Below are positions 27,151 to 36,710 of a DNA stretch of 64,000 bases, one piece after another. Position 1 is the stretch's first letter. Each line of letters starts with the position of its first letter. The DNA comes from Streptomyces tsukubensis (GTDB lineage Bacteria > Actinomycetota > Actinomycetes > Streptomycetales > Streptomycetaceae): contig NZ_CP045178.1 of the NCBI RefSeq assembly GCF_009296025.1, forward strand, positions 5,394,001 to 5,458,000, written 5' to 3'. The notes beneath the pieces were generated by a model. It searched no databases. It was not told the DNA's origin and was given only the letters and a program-made list of their open reading frames with translations. Made by a program: the position numbers and the translations under genes.

Positions 27151-27178
27151 CCGGAGCACCGCGAAGGTGCCCCGGCCC
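27148..27178. terminator. bidirectional terminator between convergent genes
   Basis: GGGCCGGAGCACC and GGTGCCCCGGCCC form a 13-bp stem with one mismatch and a GCGAA loop. It lies between the stops of the metallophosphoesterase and the subtilase. No U-tract. Confidence 0.7.
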
Positions 27179-27237
27179 GCCCCCCGTTCCATGTCCCCCG
27201 TACGTCACGACTCGCCCGGATCAGTTGACGCCTGTGG

Positions 27238-28464
27238 TCAGCTCACGTTCAGGAGGCGGTTCGGGGAGCCTGTGCCCGCGCTGGTGACGACCCCCGTGGA
27301 GGAGGCGGCGATCAGCGCTGCCGAGACCTGCGCCGGGGTCGCCGACGTGTGGGCCCCGAGCCAGACGGCGGCGGCGCCCACTACGTGGGGGGTGGCCATC
27401 GACGTACCGGAGATGGTGTTGGTGGCTGTGTCGCTCGTGCCCCAGGCCGAGGTGATCGACGTACCGGGGGCGAAGATGTCCAGAGCGGGGCCCGAGTTGG
27501 AGTACCCGTCCTTGGCGTCGGTCTTGGTGGTGGCGCCGACGGTGATGGCCTCGGCGACGCGGGCGGGCGACTTGTCGCTGGCGCTGCCGTAGTCGTTGCC
27601 CGCGGCGACGCCGTAGGTCACCCCGGAGGCGATGGACTTGCGTACGGCGGCGTCCAGGACGCTGTCGGCCCCGCCGCCGAGGCTCATGTTGGCGACGGCG
27701 GGCTTGACCGCGTTGGCGGTCACCCAGTCGATACCGGCGACGACCTGCGCGGTGGTGCCTGAGCCGGCGTTGTTCAGTACGCGTACGCCGACGATCTTGG
27801 CCTTCTTGGCGACGCCGTACTTGGTGCCGGCGACGGTGGCGGCCACGTGGGTGCCGTGGCCGTTGCCGTCCTGAGCGGTGTCGTCGTTGTCGACGGCGTC
27901 GTAGCCGTAGGAGGCGCGGCCCGCGAGGTCGGTGTGGGTGATGCGGACACCGGTGTCGATGATGTAGGCGGTGACGCCCTGGCCGGCGGAATCGGGGTAG
28001 GTGTAGCTCTGGTTGAGGGGCAGTTGCTTCTGGTCGATGCGGTCGAGACCCCAGGACGGCGGGGCGGTCTGGGTGGCATCGGCGGTGAAGACGCGGTTCT
28101 GGCTGACGGTCGCGACCTCGGGGTCGGCCGCGAATCTCTCGGCCGCCGCGCGGGAGAGCTTGACGGCGTAGCCGTTCAGCGCGGAGCTGTAGGTCCTGTC
28201 GATCTTCGCGCCGTACTCCTTGGCGAGCGCCTTGCCCCGCGCGGAACCGGCCTTGGGGGCACCGGACTTGAAGGTGACTATGTAACTTCCGGAGATGGTC
28301 CCCGGGGCGCCCGCGTTGGCGATCGTACCGACGGGCTCGGGCGCCGGGGCGGCGGTGGCGGGGAGGGCGGAGACGGTGGCGAGGGCCAGTGCCGCTACGG
28401 CGGTCGCGCTGATACCGGCAAGTGTCGTCCGTCGGCCGTGACGCTTTGAAGCCATTACTGCCAT
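27238..28464 (-). CDS. secreted S8 (subtilisin/proteinase K-like) serine protease
   Basis: 408 residues from the ATG at 28464, with GAGGAGGA nine bases upstream. Signal peptide (TTLAGISATAVAALALATVS, ending ATAAPA), then an inhibitor-I9 propeptide (SYIVTFKSGAPKAG to about residue 120), then the mature domain. The triad is D170 (YIIDTGV), H203 (GNGHGTHVA) and S355 (SGTSMATPH); the oxyanion Asn is in AAGNDYGS. This is the extracellular proteinase K/aqualysin group. It ends at the domain boundary with no C-terminal extension. A broad-specificity extracellular protease is the likely role. Confidence 0.93.
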   Translation of the reverse strand: MAVMASKRHGRRTTLAGISATAVAALALATVSALPATAAPAPEPVGTIANAGAPGTISGSYIVTFKSGAPKAGSARGKALAKEYGAKIDRTYSSALNGYAVKLSRAAAERFAADPEVATVSQNRVFTADATQTAPPSWGLDRIDQKQLPLNQSYTYPDSAGQGVTAYIIDTGVRITHTDLAGRASYGYDAVDNDDTAQDGNGHGTHVAATVAGTKYGVAKKAKIVGVRVLNNAGSGTTAQVVAGIDWVTANAVKPAVANMSLGGGADSVLDAAVRKSIASGVTYGVAAGNDYGSASDKSPARVAEAITVGATTKTDAKDGYSNSGPALDIFAPGTSITSAWGTSDTATNTISGTSMATPHVVGAAAVWLGAHTSATPAQVSAALIAASSTGVVTSAGTGSPNRLLNVS

Positions 28465-28766
28465 GAGAGGGGTCCTCCTCGTCGATGGTGCACTGGTGGG
28501 GTGGAAGCGGAGGTACGGGTAGTACACACACGGCGACGACAGGAGCATGTCAACTCCCGTCGCCAGTAGCAGGATCGACCGAGGCGGAGACCCCGCACAA
28601 GAGGCTCTGGCGGGGTCGGGGCGTGATGTCACGGGGCGGATATCGGGGCGTCACGCGGCGATACGCGGTGACACGTGGCGGATACGGCGGGACATGTACG
28701 AGCGATGTGTGACGCTCCGGCGTACTCGCGCGGGGAGGGTCTCGGGGCGGCCGGTGGGAGGACGCG
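28465..28766. other. protease upstream region
   Basis: About 300 bases with no gene. It carries the protease ribosome binding site and, at 28620-28700, imperfect repeats around GGGGCGGATA and GCGGATACG. No promoter hexamers are convincing. Confidence 0.4.
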
Positions 28767-29265
28767 ATGACCAGAGAACGGGGAGAGGAACTGGGCGTAC
28801 CCCCCCCGGGAACCCGCGCCTGCCGGCCCACTGGCAGGACGAGACGCCCCTGGACCGGCTACCGATGCGGCTGACGGTATACGAGACCGACATCAACGGA
28901 GCGCCCGTACCGGCCACTGGGCCGGCCGAGACGCGGTGGGTCGGCGGGAGCAGTCGCGGGCGGGCCTCGCGTCGGCGACCTGTTCAGTACTCGTGTCGAG
29001 GATGTGGCAACCTGGCCGGCCCCCGGGCTCGGCCCGCGGCGGACCGGGTGGGGGAGGGGGGCCGGTACGGAGGCAAACTCAGCGGCGGGACTGAGGTACG
29101 GCCCGCCGCGACCGTCAGACCCTTTCGGTCGCTGTCCGCGAGCGCCCGGCCGTCACCCGGAACGAGGTCGAGGTCTACGTCGAGGTCGATGTCGTCAGCC
29201 ATGCCACGGTCGTGACCCATGAAGTGACGTGCGCGGGCGTGCTCATGACGTGCGCGTGCTCATGA
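28767..29265 (+). pseudogene. probable decayed gene with at least two frameshifts
   Basis: Starting at ATG 28767 (MTRERGEELGVPPPG), the coding-like signal changes frame at a run of eight C (28800-28807) into PRLPAHWQDETPLDRLPMRL and TVYETDINGAPVP, then to a third segment (VGDLFSTRVEDVATWP, near 28975) and finally to VRERPAVTRNEVEVYVEVDV, stopping at 29263-29265. Each piece has high third-position GC only in its own frame, which random sequence would not show. I do not recognise the family. Sequencing error at the C run is an alternative for the first shift. Confidence 0.4.
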
Positions 29266-29280
29266 CGTGCGCGGGCTCAT
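29226..29280. repeat. three tandem copies of a 17-21-bp unit
   Basis: GACGTGCGCG(GGC)GTGCTCAT occurs at 29226-29246, 29247-29263 and 29264-29280. It overlaps the end of the decayed gene, downstream of sdhB. Confidence 0.75.
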
Positions 29281-29318
29281 GAAGGGCGCAGCCCGTTGAG
29301 CAGCCCCCCGAACATACC

Positions 29319-29357
29319 CGGGCCCCGCCACCACCGAACCGGTGGCGACGGGGCCCG
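29319..29357 (-). terminator. hairpin downstream of the sdh operon
   Basis: CGGGCCCCG (29319-29327) pairs with CGGGGCCCG (29349-29357), and CCACC with GGTGG inside. It lies 30 bases past the sdhB stop. No U-tract. Confidence 0.6.
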
Positions 29358-29386
29358 AATACGTATGCGTAAGGTCGGCCGACCGG

Positions 29387-30148
29387 TCAGTACCGGCGCG
29401 TGATCAGCGCGCGCTTGACTTCCTGGATGGCCTTCGTGACCTCGATACCGCGCGGGCAGGCGTCCGTGCAGTTGAAGGTCGTGCGGCAGCGCCACACGCC
29501 GTCGCGGTCGTTCAGGATCTCCAGCCGCTGTTCGCCGGCCTCGTCACGCGAGTCGAAGATGAAACGGTGCGCGTTGACGATCGCGGCGGGGCCGAAGTAC
29601 TGCCCGTCGTTCCAGAACACGGGGCACGACGACGTGCACGCGGCGCACAGGATGCACTTCGTGGTGTCGTCGAACCGCTCGCGGTCCTCGGCGGACTGGT
29701 ACCGCTCACGCGTCGGCTCGTTGCCCGTGGTGACGAGGAACGGCATGACGTCGCGGAACGCCTGGAAGAACGGGTCCATGTCCACCACGAGGTCCTTGAG
29801 GACCGTGAGGCCCTTGATGGCCTCGACCGTGATGGGCTTCTCGGGACCGATGTCCTTGATCAGCGTCTTGCAGGCCAGACGGTTACGGCCGTTGATGCGC
29901 ATGGCGTCGGAGCCGCAGATGCCGTGGGCACAGGAGCGCCGGAAGGTCAGCGTCCCGTCGAGCTCCCACTTGATCTTGTGGAGAGCGTCGAGCACGCGCT
30001 CCTTCGGGTCCATCTCCAGCTGGAAGTCCTGCCAGGTGGAGTCGGCGGAGACCTCCGGGTTGAACCGGCGGATGCGGAGGGTGACCGTGATGAGGTGGTC
30101 GGAGGCGGCGCCCGCCGCCTCGACCTTGTCCATGGTCGGGGTAGCCAT
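29387..30148 (-). CDS. sdhB: succinate dehydrogenase iron-sulfur subunit
   Basis: 253 residues. Carries electrons from the flavoprotein to menaquinone in complex II. The N-terminal ferredoxin domain has SCAHGICGSDAM with a distal Cys in RNRLACKT for the [2Fe-2S] cluster. The C-terminal domain has CILCAACTSSCPVF and CRTTFNCTDACPRGI for the [4Fe-4S] and [3Fe-4S] clusters. Its ATG overlaps the sdhA stop (ATGA at 30145-30148). It is the last gene of sdhCDAB. Confidence 0.97.
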   Translation of the reverse strand: MATPTMDKVEAAGAASDHLITVTLRIRRFNPEVSADSTWQDFQLEMDPKERVLDALHKIKWELDGTLTFRRSCAHGICGSDAMRINGRNRLACKTLIKDIGPEKPITVEAIKGLTVLKDLVVDMDPFFQAFRDVMPFLVTTGNEPTRERYQSAEDRERFDDTTKCILCAACTSSCPVFWNDGQYFGPAAIVNAHRFIFDSRDEAGEQRLEILNDRDGVWRCRTTFNCTDACPRGIEVTKAIQEVKRALITRRY

Positions 30149-31902
30149 CAGTACTTACGCTCCATCGGCTGGTAGCGGGTCTGGACGACCGGCTTGTAGT
30201 CGAGACGGATGGACTCGGAGCCGTCGTCGCCGACCTCGCGGTACGCCATGGTGTGACGCATGAAGTTCACGTCGTCACGGTTCGGGTAGTCCTCGCGGTA
30301 GTGGCCGCCGCGGGACTCCTTGCGGGCCAGTGCGGAGGTGGCCATGACCTCGGCCAGGTCGAGGAGGTTGCCCAGCTCGACGGCTTCGAGCAGGTCGGTG
30401 TTGAACCGCTTGCCCTTGTCCTGGATCGCCACGTGCCGGTAACGCTCGCGCAGCTCGGCGATCTTTTCGACGGCCGTCTTGATGGTCTGCTCCGTACGGA
30501 ACACCATCACGTTGGCGTCCATGCACTCCTGCAGCTCGTTGCGGATCACGGCGACCCGCTCGGTGCCCGTGGAGTCGCGCAGCCGCTCGACCTGGTCGAT
30601 GACCTGGCGTGCCGGGTCCTCGGGGATCTCGACGAACTCGTGCGCGTGGGCGTACGCGGCGGCGGCGATGCCGGAGCGCTTGCCGAACACGTTGATGTCG
30701 AGCAGCGAGTTGGTGCCGAGACGGTTGGCGCCGTGCACGGAGACACAGGCCACCTCGCCCGCCGCGTACAGGCCGGGCACGACCGTCGTGTTGTCGGACA
30801 GCACCTCGCCCGTCACGTTGGTCGGGATACCGCCCATCGCGTAGTGCGCGGTCGGCTGGATCGGGATCGGGTCCGTGTAGGGCTCGATGCCGAGGTAGGT
30901 ACGCGCGAACTCCGTGATGTCGGGGAGCTTGGCGTCGAGCTGCTCGGGCGGCAGGTGGGTGAGGTCCAGGTAGACGTGGTCCCCGTCGGCGCCACAGCCC
31001 CGGCCCTCGCGGATCTCCGTGTAGATGGAGCGCGAGACGACGTCACGCGAGGCGAGGTCCTTCATGACGGGCGCGTACTTCTCCATGAAGCGCTCACCGT
31101 CCTTGTTGCGGAGGATGCCGCCCTCACCTCGGGCGCCCTCGGTGAGGAGGATGCCCATCCGCCAGATGCCTGTCGGGTGGAACTGGAAGAACTCCATGTC
31201 CTCCAGCGGCAGCCCGCGCCGCCACACGGCGGCCTGGCCGTCACCGGTCAGGGTGTGCGCGTTGGAGGTCACCTTGAAGAACTTGCCGGTGCCGCCGGAG
31301 GCGTAGATCACGGACTTCGCCTGGAAGACGTGGATCTCGCCGGTCGCCAGCTCGTAGGCGACGACGCCGGCGGAGTGCTTGACCCCGTCGACCTCGGTGA
31401 TGAGCTGGTCGAGTACGTAGAACTCGTTGAAGAACTCCACGCCCTCCTTGACGCAGTTCTGATACAGCGTCTGGAGGATCATGTGACCGGTGCGGTCCGC
31501 GGCGTAGCAGGAACGGCGGACCGGCGCCTCACCGTGGTTGCGGGAGTGGCCGCCGAAGCGGCGCTGGTCGATGGTGCCGTTCGGGGTGCGGTTGAACGGC
31601 AGGCCCATCTTCTCCAGGTCGAGGACCGAGTCGATGGCCTCCTTCGCGAGGATCTCGGCGGCGTCCTGGTCGACCAGGTAGTCGCCGCCCTTGATCGTGT
31701 CGAAGGTGTGCCACTCCCAGTTGTCCTCCTCGACGTTGGCGAGGGCGGCGGCCATGCCGCCCTGCGCCGCGCCGGTGTGGGAGCGCGTGGGGTAGAGCTT
31801 GGTCAGCACGGCGGTGCGGCTGCGCTTCGTCGCCTCGATGGCGGCGCGCATCCCGGCGCCGCCGGCGCCGACAATGACGGTGTCGTACTTGTGGATCTTC
31901 AT
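30148..31902 (-). CDS. sdhA: succinate dehydrogenase flavoprotein subunit
   Basis: 584 residues. Oxidises succinate to fumarate at a covalently bound [19 protein letters not shown] is the dinucleotide motif; [12 protein letters not shown] holds the His that normally carries the covalent flavin. Active-site elements include [27 protein letters not shown], and [30 protein letters not shown] is also typical. Full length. It sits 19 bases downstream of sdhD and overlaps sdhB. Confidence 0.97.
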   Translation of the reverse strand: MKIHKYDTVIVGAGGAGMRAAIEATKRSRTAVLTKLYPTRSHTGAAQGGMAAALANVEEDNWEWHTFDTIKGGDYLVDQDAAEILAKEAIDSVLDLEKMGLPFNRTPNGTIDQRRFGGHSRNHGEAPVRRSCYAADRTGHMILQTLYQNCVKEGVEFFNEFYVLDQLITEVDGVKHSAGVVAYELATGEIHVFQAKSVIYASGGTGKFFKVTSNAHTLTGDGQAAVWRRGLPLEDMEFFQFHPTGIWRMGILLTEGARGEGGILRNKDGERFMEKYAPVMKDLASRDVVSRSIYTEIREGRGCGADGDHVYLDLTHLPPEQLDAKLPDITEFARTYLGIEPYTDPIPIQPTAHYAMGGIPTNVTGEVLSDNTTVVPGLYAAGEVACVSVHGANRLGTNSLLDINVFGKRSGIAAAAYAHAHEFVEIPEDPARQVIDQVERLRDSTGTERVAVIRNELQECMDANVMVFRTEQTIKTAVEKIAELRERYRHVAIQDKGKRFNTDLLEAVELGNLLDLAEVMATSALARKESRGGHYREDYPNRDDVNFMRHTMAYREVGDDGSESIRLDYKPVVQTRYQPMERKY

Positions 31903-31921
31903 CAGTCTTGTGGCCCCGGCC

Positions 31922-32404
31922 TTAGGAGATGTTCGGGTCGAAGGTGAAGATCACCAGCGTGCCCAGCAGAACGGTGAACCCCGTGGCGGCGTACAGCAGG
32001 ACCTTCAGCCACATACGGGTGGCAGGGCGCTCCGCGTAGTCGTTGATGATCGTGCGCAGTCCGTTGCCGCCGTGCAGCATGGCAAGCCAGAGCATCACCA
32101 GGTCCCAGACCTGCCAGAACGGGTTGGCCCACCGGCCCGCCACGAAGGCGAAGCCGATCTTGGAGACGCCGCCGTCGAGGTAGAGCTGGATCAGCAGGTG
32201 ACCCAGGACCAGGACGACGAGGACGACACCGGAGAGGCGCATGAAGAGCCACGCGACCAGCTCGAAGTTGCCGCGCGTCGACTTCGGGGTCTTCGCGGTC
32301 CTCTTGCGGGGCGGCTCGATGACGGGCGCCGGGTGGTCGGTGTCGTAGAGCGACACGCCCTCTACGGGGCCGACCGCGGAAGCGGAAGTGGTCTCGGTGG
32401 ACAT
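31922..32404 (-). CDS. sdhD: succinate dehydrogenase hydrophobic membrane anchor subunit
   Basis: 160 residues from the ATG at 32404. After a hydrophilic 50-residue N-terminus, three membrane helices follow ([59 protein letters not shown]). The His residues in VLGHLL and LHGGNGLR are the expected haem/quinone-site residues. It starts five bases after the sdhC stop. Confidence 0.93.
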   Translation of the reverse strand: MSTETTSASAVGPVEGVSLYDTDHPAPVIEPPRKRTAKTPKSTRGNFELVAWLFMRLSGVVLVVLVLGHLLIQLYLDGGVSKIGFAFVAGRWANPFWQVWDLVMLWLAMLHGGNGLRTIINDYAERPATRMWLKVLLYAATGFTVLLGTLVIFTFDPNIS

Positions 32405-32409
32405 CTGCG

Positions 32410-32790
32410 TCAGCTCCCGAACAGTTGACGGAAGGCGTGGCCGAGGACCGAGTACAGCGACCCGACCATCAGGACCAGCCAGATGACGACCGCGGTCCAC
32501 AGCATCTGCTTCTGATAGCGCGGACCCTTCGACCAGAAGTCGACGGCGATGATGCGCAGGCCGTTGAGCGCGTGAAAGAGGATCGCGGCCACGAGGCCGT
32601 ACTCCAGCAGCGCGACGACCGGATTCTTGTAGGTGGCCACGACGTTGTCGTACGCGTCAGGGGAGACGCGGACGAGAGCGGTGTCCAGCACGTGTACGAA
32701 CAGGAAGAAGAAGATGAGGACGCCGGTGACTCGGTGAGCCACCCATGACCACATTCCTTCCCGGCCGCGGTACAGCGTTCCAGCCGGCAC
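32410..32790 (-). CDS. sdhC: succinate dehydrogenase cytochrome b556 subunit
   Basis: 126 residues from the GTG at 32790 (VPAGTLYRGREGMW), chosen because GGAGGG lies nine to ten bases upstream and the N-terminus matches the family. Three membrane helices; WVAHRVTGVLIFFFLFVHVLD and FHALNGLRIIAVD contain the conserved His residues that bind haem b. First gene of sdhCDAB; its promoter should lie within 32791-32994. Confidence 0.93.
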   Translation of the reverse strand: MPAGTLYRGREGMWSWVAHRVTGVLIFFFLFVHVLDTALVRVSPDAYDNVVATYKNPVVALLEYGLVAAILFHALNGLRIIAVDFWSKGPRYQKQMLWTAVVIWLVLMVGSLYSVLGHAFRQLFGS

Positions 32791-32994
32791 GGAAGAACCC
32801 TCCGGGAAAAGGATTTGGGGCCGGCCGGTTTCTATGTCGGACTGACCCGGCCGGGTACGGTCCACCGGCCCCGGCCATCGTAGCGACGTGTTGTCGGTTG
32901 GCTCACACGGGGGCCGCTGGTGTGATCAATCGTGCACGGTTGGGCTACTCCTTCGCCCCGCACGGCCCCGTCCCGCGCGGCGCCCCGCCGGGGA

Positions 32995-33648
32995 TCACGC
33001 CAGGTGGGCGGCGTGCTCGGCGGCTCCGTGCGTCGCTTCCCCCGACTCGTCCCGCAGCGTGCGGCGGTTCCGGGCGAGTCGGGCGAGTCGGCTCCCGGCG
33101 ATCAGCCGCAGCTCGTCCGCCGCGACGGTGCGCTCGTCCTCCGGATGGTTGCCGAGCCGGGTCCTGATGTCGGACAGCACCAGGTCGAGGGACTCCTCCG
33201 GCGCCACGGCGTCCAGTGAGATGAGGAAGGGGTGGCCGAACCTGGCCTCGTACGCGGAGTGGGCCGCGCTCAGCGCGGTGTACGCCGCGCTGGCGCTCTG
33301 GGCGCTCCGCTTGGCGAGGTACGAGGCGGGGGTGAGCGGCATGGAGGGCTCGCTCCGCAGCGCCAGGTCCAGCTCGGCGCTGTTCAGGTCGTAGCTCGCC
33401 TCCTCCGCGGCGGCGAGCAGCGCCTCGATGTCGGGATAGGGGCGGTACGCGGCGATCCCCTCGGCCCAGGGGAGGCTCGCGCAGCAGGTCAGCAGCGCCG
33501 CGACGGCGTCCCGCCGGGGTGCGGCGTTGAGCGTCGCGAGCCCTGGTGGCGGCTCAGGGGGCTTGGCCCGCCCCGGTATGAGGAGGCCGCCGAGGCCCCC
33601 GAGACTGCCGAGACCTCCGGGCGGGAGCGGAGAACGGTGCGGTGGCAT
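32995..33648 (-). CDS. uraD: 2-oxo-4-hydroxy-4-carboxy-5-ureidoimidazoline decarboxylase
   Basis: 217 residues. Purine catabolism: converts OHCU, made from urate, to (S)-allantoin. The fold is all-helical with the family hallmarks YEARFGHPFLISLD and RLGNHPEDERTVAADELRLI. The first 40 residues are Pro/Gly-rich and poorly conserved, so the start may be later, around LATLNAAP. It stands upstream of sdhC on the same strand but is unrelated to it. Other urate genes are not visible here. Confidence 0.85.
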   Translation of the reverse strand: MPPHRSPLPPGGLGSLGGLGGLLIPGRAKPPEPPPGLATLNAAPRRDAVAALLTCCASLPWAEGIAAYRPYPDIEALLAAAEEASYDLNSAELDLALRSEPSMPLTPASYLAKRSAQSASAAYTALSAAHSAYEARFGHPFLISLDAVAPEESLDLVLSDIRTRLGNHPEDERTVAADELRLIAGSRLARLARNRRTLRDESGEATHGAAEHAAHLA

Positions 33649-33964
33649 CGGTGCTCCTCGGGGTGTCGGGGTGGTGGCGATGGCTCAGGCCCGCGGGTGC
33701 GGCCGGGTGGTCGTGCGGGGTGGCCGGGTGGTCCTGTGAGGTGGCCGTGGGGACGGCCGTTCCGTGCGAGGCTCATCTGCCGAGCGTCCGGACACGCTAG
33801 CCACCCGCGGCCGGAGCTGTCCTATGAATACACGACTTTCACCCGGACGGGAGCGTTTGGGGGCGTGTGACAGACAGTTCTGGTGGTGTGGGGCGTCGCG
33901 GTACGGCGAGGGCCCACAGTGCCCATAGTTTCGCTTGAACGCCTGAACACCGGAGGTGCATGAA
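33649..33964. other. intergenic region between uraD and the hexosaminidase gene
   Basis: About 315 bases with no convincing gene. GGTGGCCGGGTGGTC-type units occur twice near 33700-33735. The right part (33820-33950) is less GC-rich and should contain the hexosaminidase promoter. Confidence 0.4.
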
Positions 33965-35671
33965 GTGGCGCGCAACAGTCACCGGCGGGCCGGCGGCCCG
34001 GGATCCGGCCACGGATCCGGCCCAGGGTCCGGTCACGGATCCGGCCACGGGGACGGGACCGGCACGAGGACACGCAACACCGTCCTCGTGGTGGCCGCGG
34101 TCGTCGTGGCGGGCGCCGTGGTGGCGACCGTGGCCCTGTGGCCCGACGGGTCGGGCGGGGGCTCGGGAAGCGCGTCCGACGGCGGCTCCGCGAAGCCGTC
34201 GGCGGAAAGCTCCTCGCCGTCCGTCGCCTACCCCGTGTCGAAGGCGCCCCGCACCATCCCCTCCGTACGGAACCACGAGGCCGCCCGCGGCCCTGGCTGG
34301 AAACCGTCGGACGACGGCCGGGTCCTGGTCTCGGATCCGGGCCTCGCCGACGAGGGCAAGCTCCTCGCGCGGGAGCTGAAGCTGCGTTACGCGGGCAAGG
34401 GCGGCGCCCGGCAGGGCGACGTCGAGCTGGCCCTCACGTCAGGGGGCGGGGGGAGCGAGAAGGCCGGCGCCGAGTCCTACACCATGACGGTGCGTGAGGG
34501 GCGGGTCAGGATCACCGGGCGCGCGCAGGCCGGTGTGTTCTACGGCACTCGCACCCTCAAGCAGTCGGTGCGCGCGGACGGCGTGATGCCCGAAGGGGTC
34601 GTACGGGACGAACCGGCCAAACCGCAGCGCGGGTTCATGCTGGACATCGCCCGCAAACCGTACGACGCGGGATGGATCGAGGACCGGGTGCGGGAGCTGG
34701 CCGACCTCAAGTACAACCAGCTCGGTCTGCACTTCTCCGACGACCAGGGCTTCCGTATCGCCTCGGACTCGCACCCCGAGATCGTCTCGCGGGAGCACCT
34801 GACGAAGGCCCAGGTCCGGTCCATCGTGAAGCTGGCGACCGGCCTGCACATCACCGTGATCCCCGAGATCGACTCGCCCGGCCATCTCGGCGCCGTCATC
34901 GCCGCCCACCCGGGGCTCCAGCTCAAGAACACGAGTGGCGCGGCGACGCGCGGGGCGGTCGACATCTCGGAGGCGGAGGCCGGAAGCATCGTCGACGACC
35001 TGACGCGGGAGTACGTGAAGCTCTTCCCCGGCGCGTACTGGAACCTCGGCGCCGACGAGTACCAGGCGCTCGTGGTCTCCCACCCGGAGGCCTCCTTCCC
35101 GCAGCTCGCCGCCGCCGCGAGGAAGAAGTACGGGCAGGGCGCCACCATCAAGGACCTCGCCATGTCCTGGCTGAACGACCGGGCGGACGCCGTCCGCGAG
35201 GCGGACCCGAAGCGCGTGGTCAAGGCGTGGAACGACGGGTTCTTCGCGGGCGGCGCGGTCAAGGGCGACAAGGACGTCGAGGTCGGCTACTGGACCGGCA
35301 AGGAGATCGGCGCGAGGGGCCCCGAGGAGTATCTGCGCGAGGGCCGTGAGGTGCTCAACTACAACGACGAATACATGTACTACGTGCTCGGGCAGCCCAA
35401 CACCTTCACCTACCCGACAGGGCAGCGGATCTACGAGCAGTGGACCCCGCGCGTCATCCGGGGAACCAAGGCGGTGCCCGCCTCCTACGACAAGCTGATC
35501 CTCGGCGGCTCCTTCGCCGTCTGGGGGGATCTCGCCCAGGCGCAGACCCAGGACCAGGTCGCCGACGGCATCCGGATGCCGCTGCGCGCGACCGTGGAGA
35601 AATTGTGGAACCCGGACAAGCCCACCCTCTCCTGGGCGGAGTTCGTGAGCCTGGCGAAACGCACCGGCTGA
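33965..35671 (+). CDS. beta-N-acetylhexosaminidase (GH20)
   Basis: 568 residues from the GTG at 33965, eight bases after GGAGG. A Gly/Ser-rich N-terminus and one membrane helix (NTVLVVAAVVVAGAVVATVA) make it membrane-anchored or secreted. A GH20b-like domain precedes the TIM barrel (RGFMLDIARKPYDAGWIEDR, LGLHFSDDQGFRI). The catalytic Asp-Glu pair of the substrate-assisted mechanism is D364-E365 in NLGADEYQ. It would release terminal N-acetylglucosamine or N-acetylgalactosamine from chitin or wall fragments. It stands alone on its strand. Confidence 0.9.
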   Translation: MARNSHRRAGGPGSGHGSGPGSGHGSGHGDGTGTRTRNTVLVVAAVVVAGAVVATVALWPDGSGGGSGSASDGGSAKPSAESSSPSVAYPVSKAPRTIPSVRNHEAARGPGWKPSDDGRVLVSDPGLADEGKLLARELKLRYAGKGGARQGDVELALTSGGGGSEKAGAESYTMTVREGRVRITGRAQAGVFYGTRTLKQSVRADGVMPEGVVRDEPAKPQRGFMLDIARKPYDAGWIEDRVRELADLKYNQLGLHFSDDQGFRIASDSHPEIVSREHLTKAQVRSIVKLATGLHITVIPEIDSPGHLGAVIAAHPGLQLKNTSGAATRGAVDISEAEAGSIVDDLTREYVKLFPGAYWNLGADEYQALVVSHPEASFPQLAAAARKKYGQGATIKDLAMSWLNDRADAVREADPKRVVKAWNDGFFAGGAVKGDKDVEVGYWTGKEIGARGPEEYLREGREVLNYNDEYMYYVLGQPNTFTYPTGQRIYEQWTPRVIRGTKAVPASYDKLILGGSFAVWGDLAQAQTQDQVADGIRMPLRATVEKLWNPDKPTLSWAEFVSLAKRTG

Positions 35672-35816
35672 GGGTTTCCCAGGACCCCGCGGGCCCTCCC
35701 GGCCTGCGGGATCACCCCTACCGGTGGCGCAACCGTCCACCCGTGTGCTGGAGTCACCACAGATGTGCGGCCGTCGAGCGGACGGGTCTGCCGTCGCGCG
35801 TATGGGGGACATGGAC

Positions 35817-36572
35817 ATGGGCTACTGGGGCTACTACGTCGTCGCGAAGAGCGGACGGCCTCTCAGTCGACTGGCCGCGCTGAGCGGTGTACGGGACATC
35901 CTCCAGCCGCTGGAGGAACGGCCGGACGGCTGGCAGGTCTGGGAGTGCCCCGGCGGCGGGGCCCCCGACGGCGCGGCGCCCGACATCGGCGACATGAACA
36001 CCCTCGCCAGGGAGACCGGCGCCCCTGCCCTCTTCGGCTACGTCATGGACAGTGCCTGCGTCGTCGTGGAGGCGGCGGCGCCGGACAGCGGGACGTGGAC
36101 CGCGTGCATCGGCCGCGAGGCGATGGCCCGTTACCTCGGGGCGGGCGAGGACCGGTCGGGCCGGGACGCGGATCGCGCCCCGGCCCCGGACACGCGCCAG
36201 GACCCCGGTCCGTACGGTTCCGATGCCCCCGTGGACCGTACGGGGAGCGCGGGGACGTCCGTCGACGGCGAGGCGGGGGCGCTCGGGTCCGAGACGCCCC
36301 GGGCTGAGCTGCCGGAGGACGAGGCGCCGGAGGATGAGGCGCCGGAGGACGAGGTGCCGGAGGACGAGGCGCCCGGGGCGGACGGGCTGACGGTCGAGGA
36401 CTACTTCCTCGAACCGCGCGACGCGGTGGAACGCGCGGTCGGCTGGGCCGCCGAGGCGGGCACCACCGCGGAACGGGCCCGGCTGCTCGGCCTGCTCACC
36501 GCCGTACCCGAACCCTCCGCGGAACAGTTCTTCTTCCGCTTCCTCGACCGGTTGGGCGTCGTACCCATGTGA
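35817..36572 (+). CDS. hypothetical protein with acidic PEDEA repeat
   Basis: 251 residues from the ATG at 35817, six bases after GGGGGA; ATGs at 35811 and 35802 are alternatives. The N-terminal domain (MGYWGYYVVAKSGRPL, WQVWECPGGG) recurs as a stand-alone domain in Streptomyces, to my recollection. Residues about 165-188 are four copies of PEDEA/PEDEV, from a 15-bp DNA repeat (36308-36370). The C-terminal helix bundle is AVERAVGWAAEAGTTAERAR. Function unknown. Confidence 0.7.
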   Translation: MGYWGYYVVAKSGRPLSRLAALSGVRDILQPLEERPDGWQVWECPGGGAPDGAAPDIGDMNTLARETGAPALFGYVMDSACVVVEAAAPDSGTWTACIGREAMARYLGAGEDRSGRDADRAPAPDTRQDPGPYGSDAPVDRTGSAGTSVDGEAGALGSETPRAELPEDEAPEDEAPEDEVPEDEAPGADGLTVEDYFLEPRDAVERAVGWAAEAGTTAERARLLGLLTAVPEPSAEQFFFRFLDRLGVVPM

Positions 36573-36710
36573 GCCCGCGCGGTGACGCGGGACACCCACG
36601 GGTACGACGCCCGGACGGGGCCGCGGGGTCGCTCCGCGCTCACCCGCTACGTCGCTGCGTGGCTACGCCGCCGGGTCGCCACGGAGCGGGTGAACCGGTG
36701 AGCCGGTGCG

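Noticed and set aside
30253..31947. 564-residue open frame opposite sdhA
   Set aside because: Antisense to sdhA; no motif of its own.
32791..32994. Rex operator upstream of the sdh genes
   Set aside because: GTGTTGTCGG...CTCACAC only loosely resembles the TTGTG-N-CACAA palindrome and lacks symmetry.
33960..34379. ATG at 33960 as start of a gene
   Set aside because: That frame gives a Pro/Arg-rich shadow; the hexosaminidase starts at GTG 33965 in another frame with a suitably placed GGAGG.
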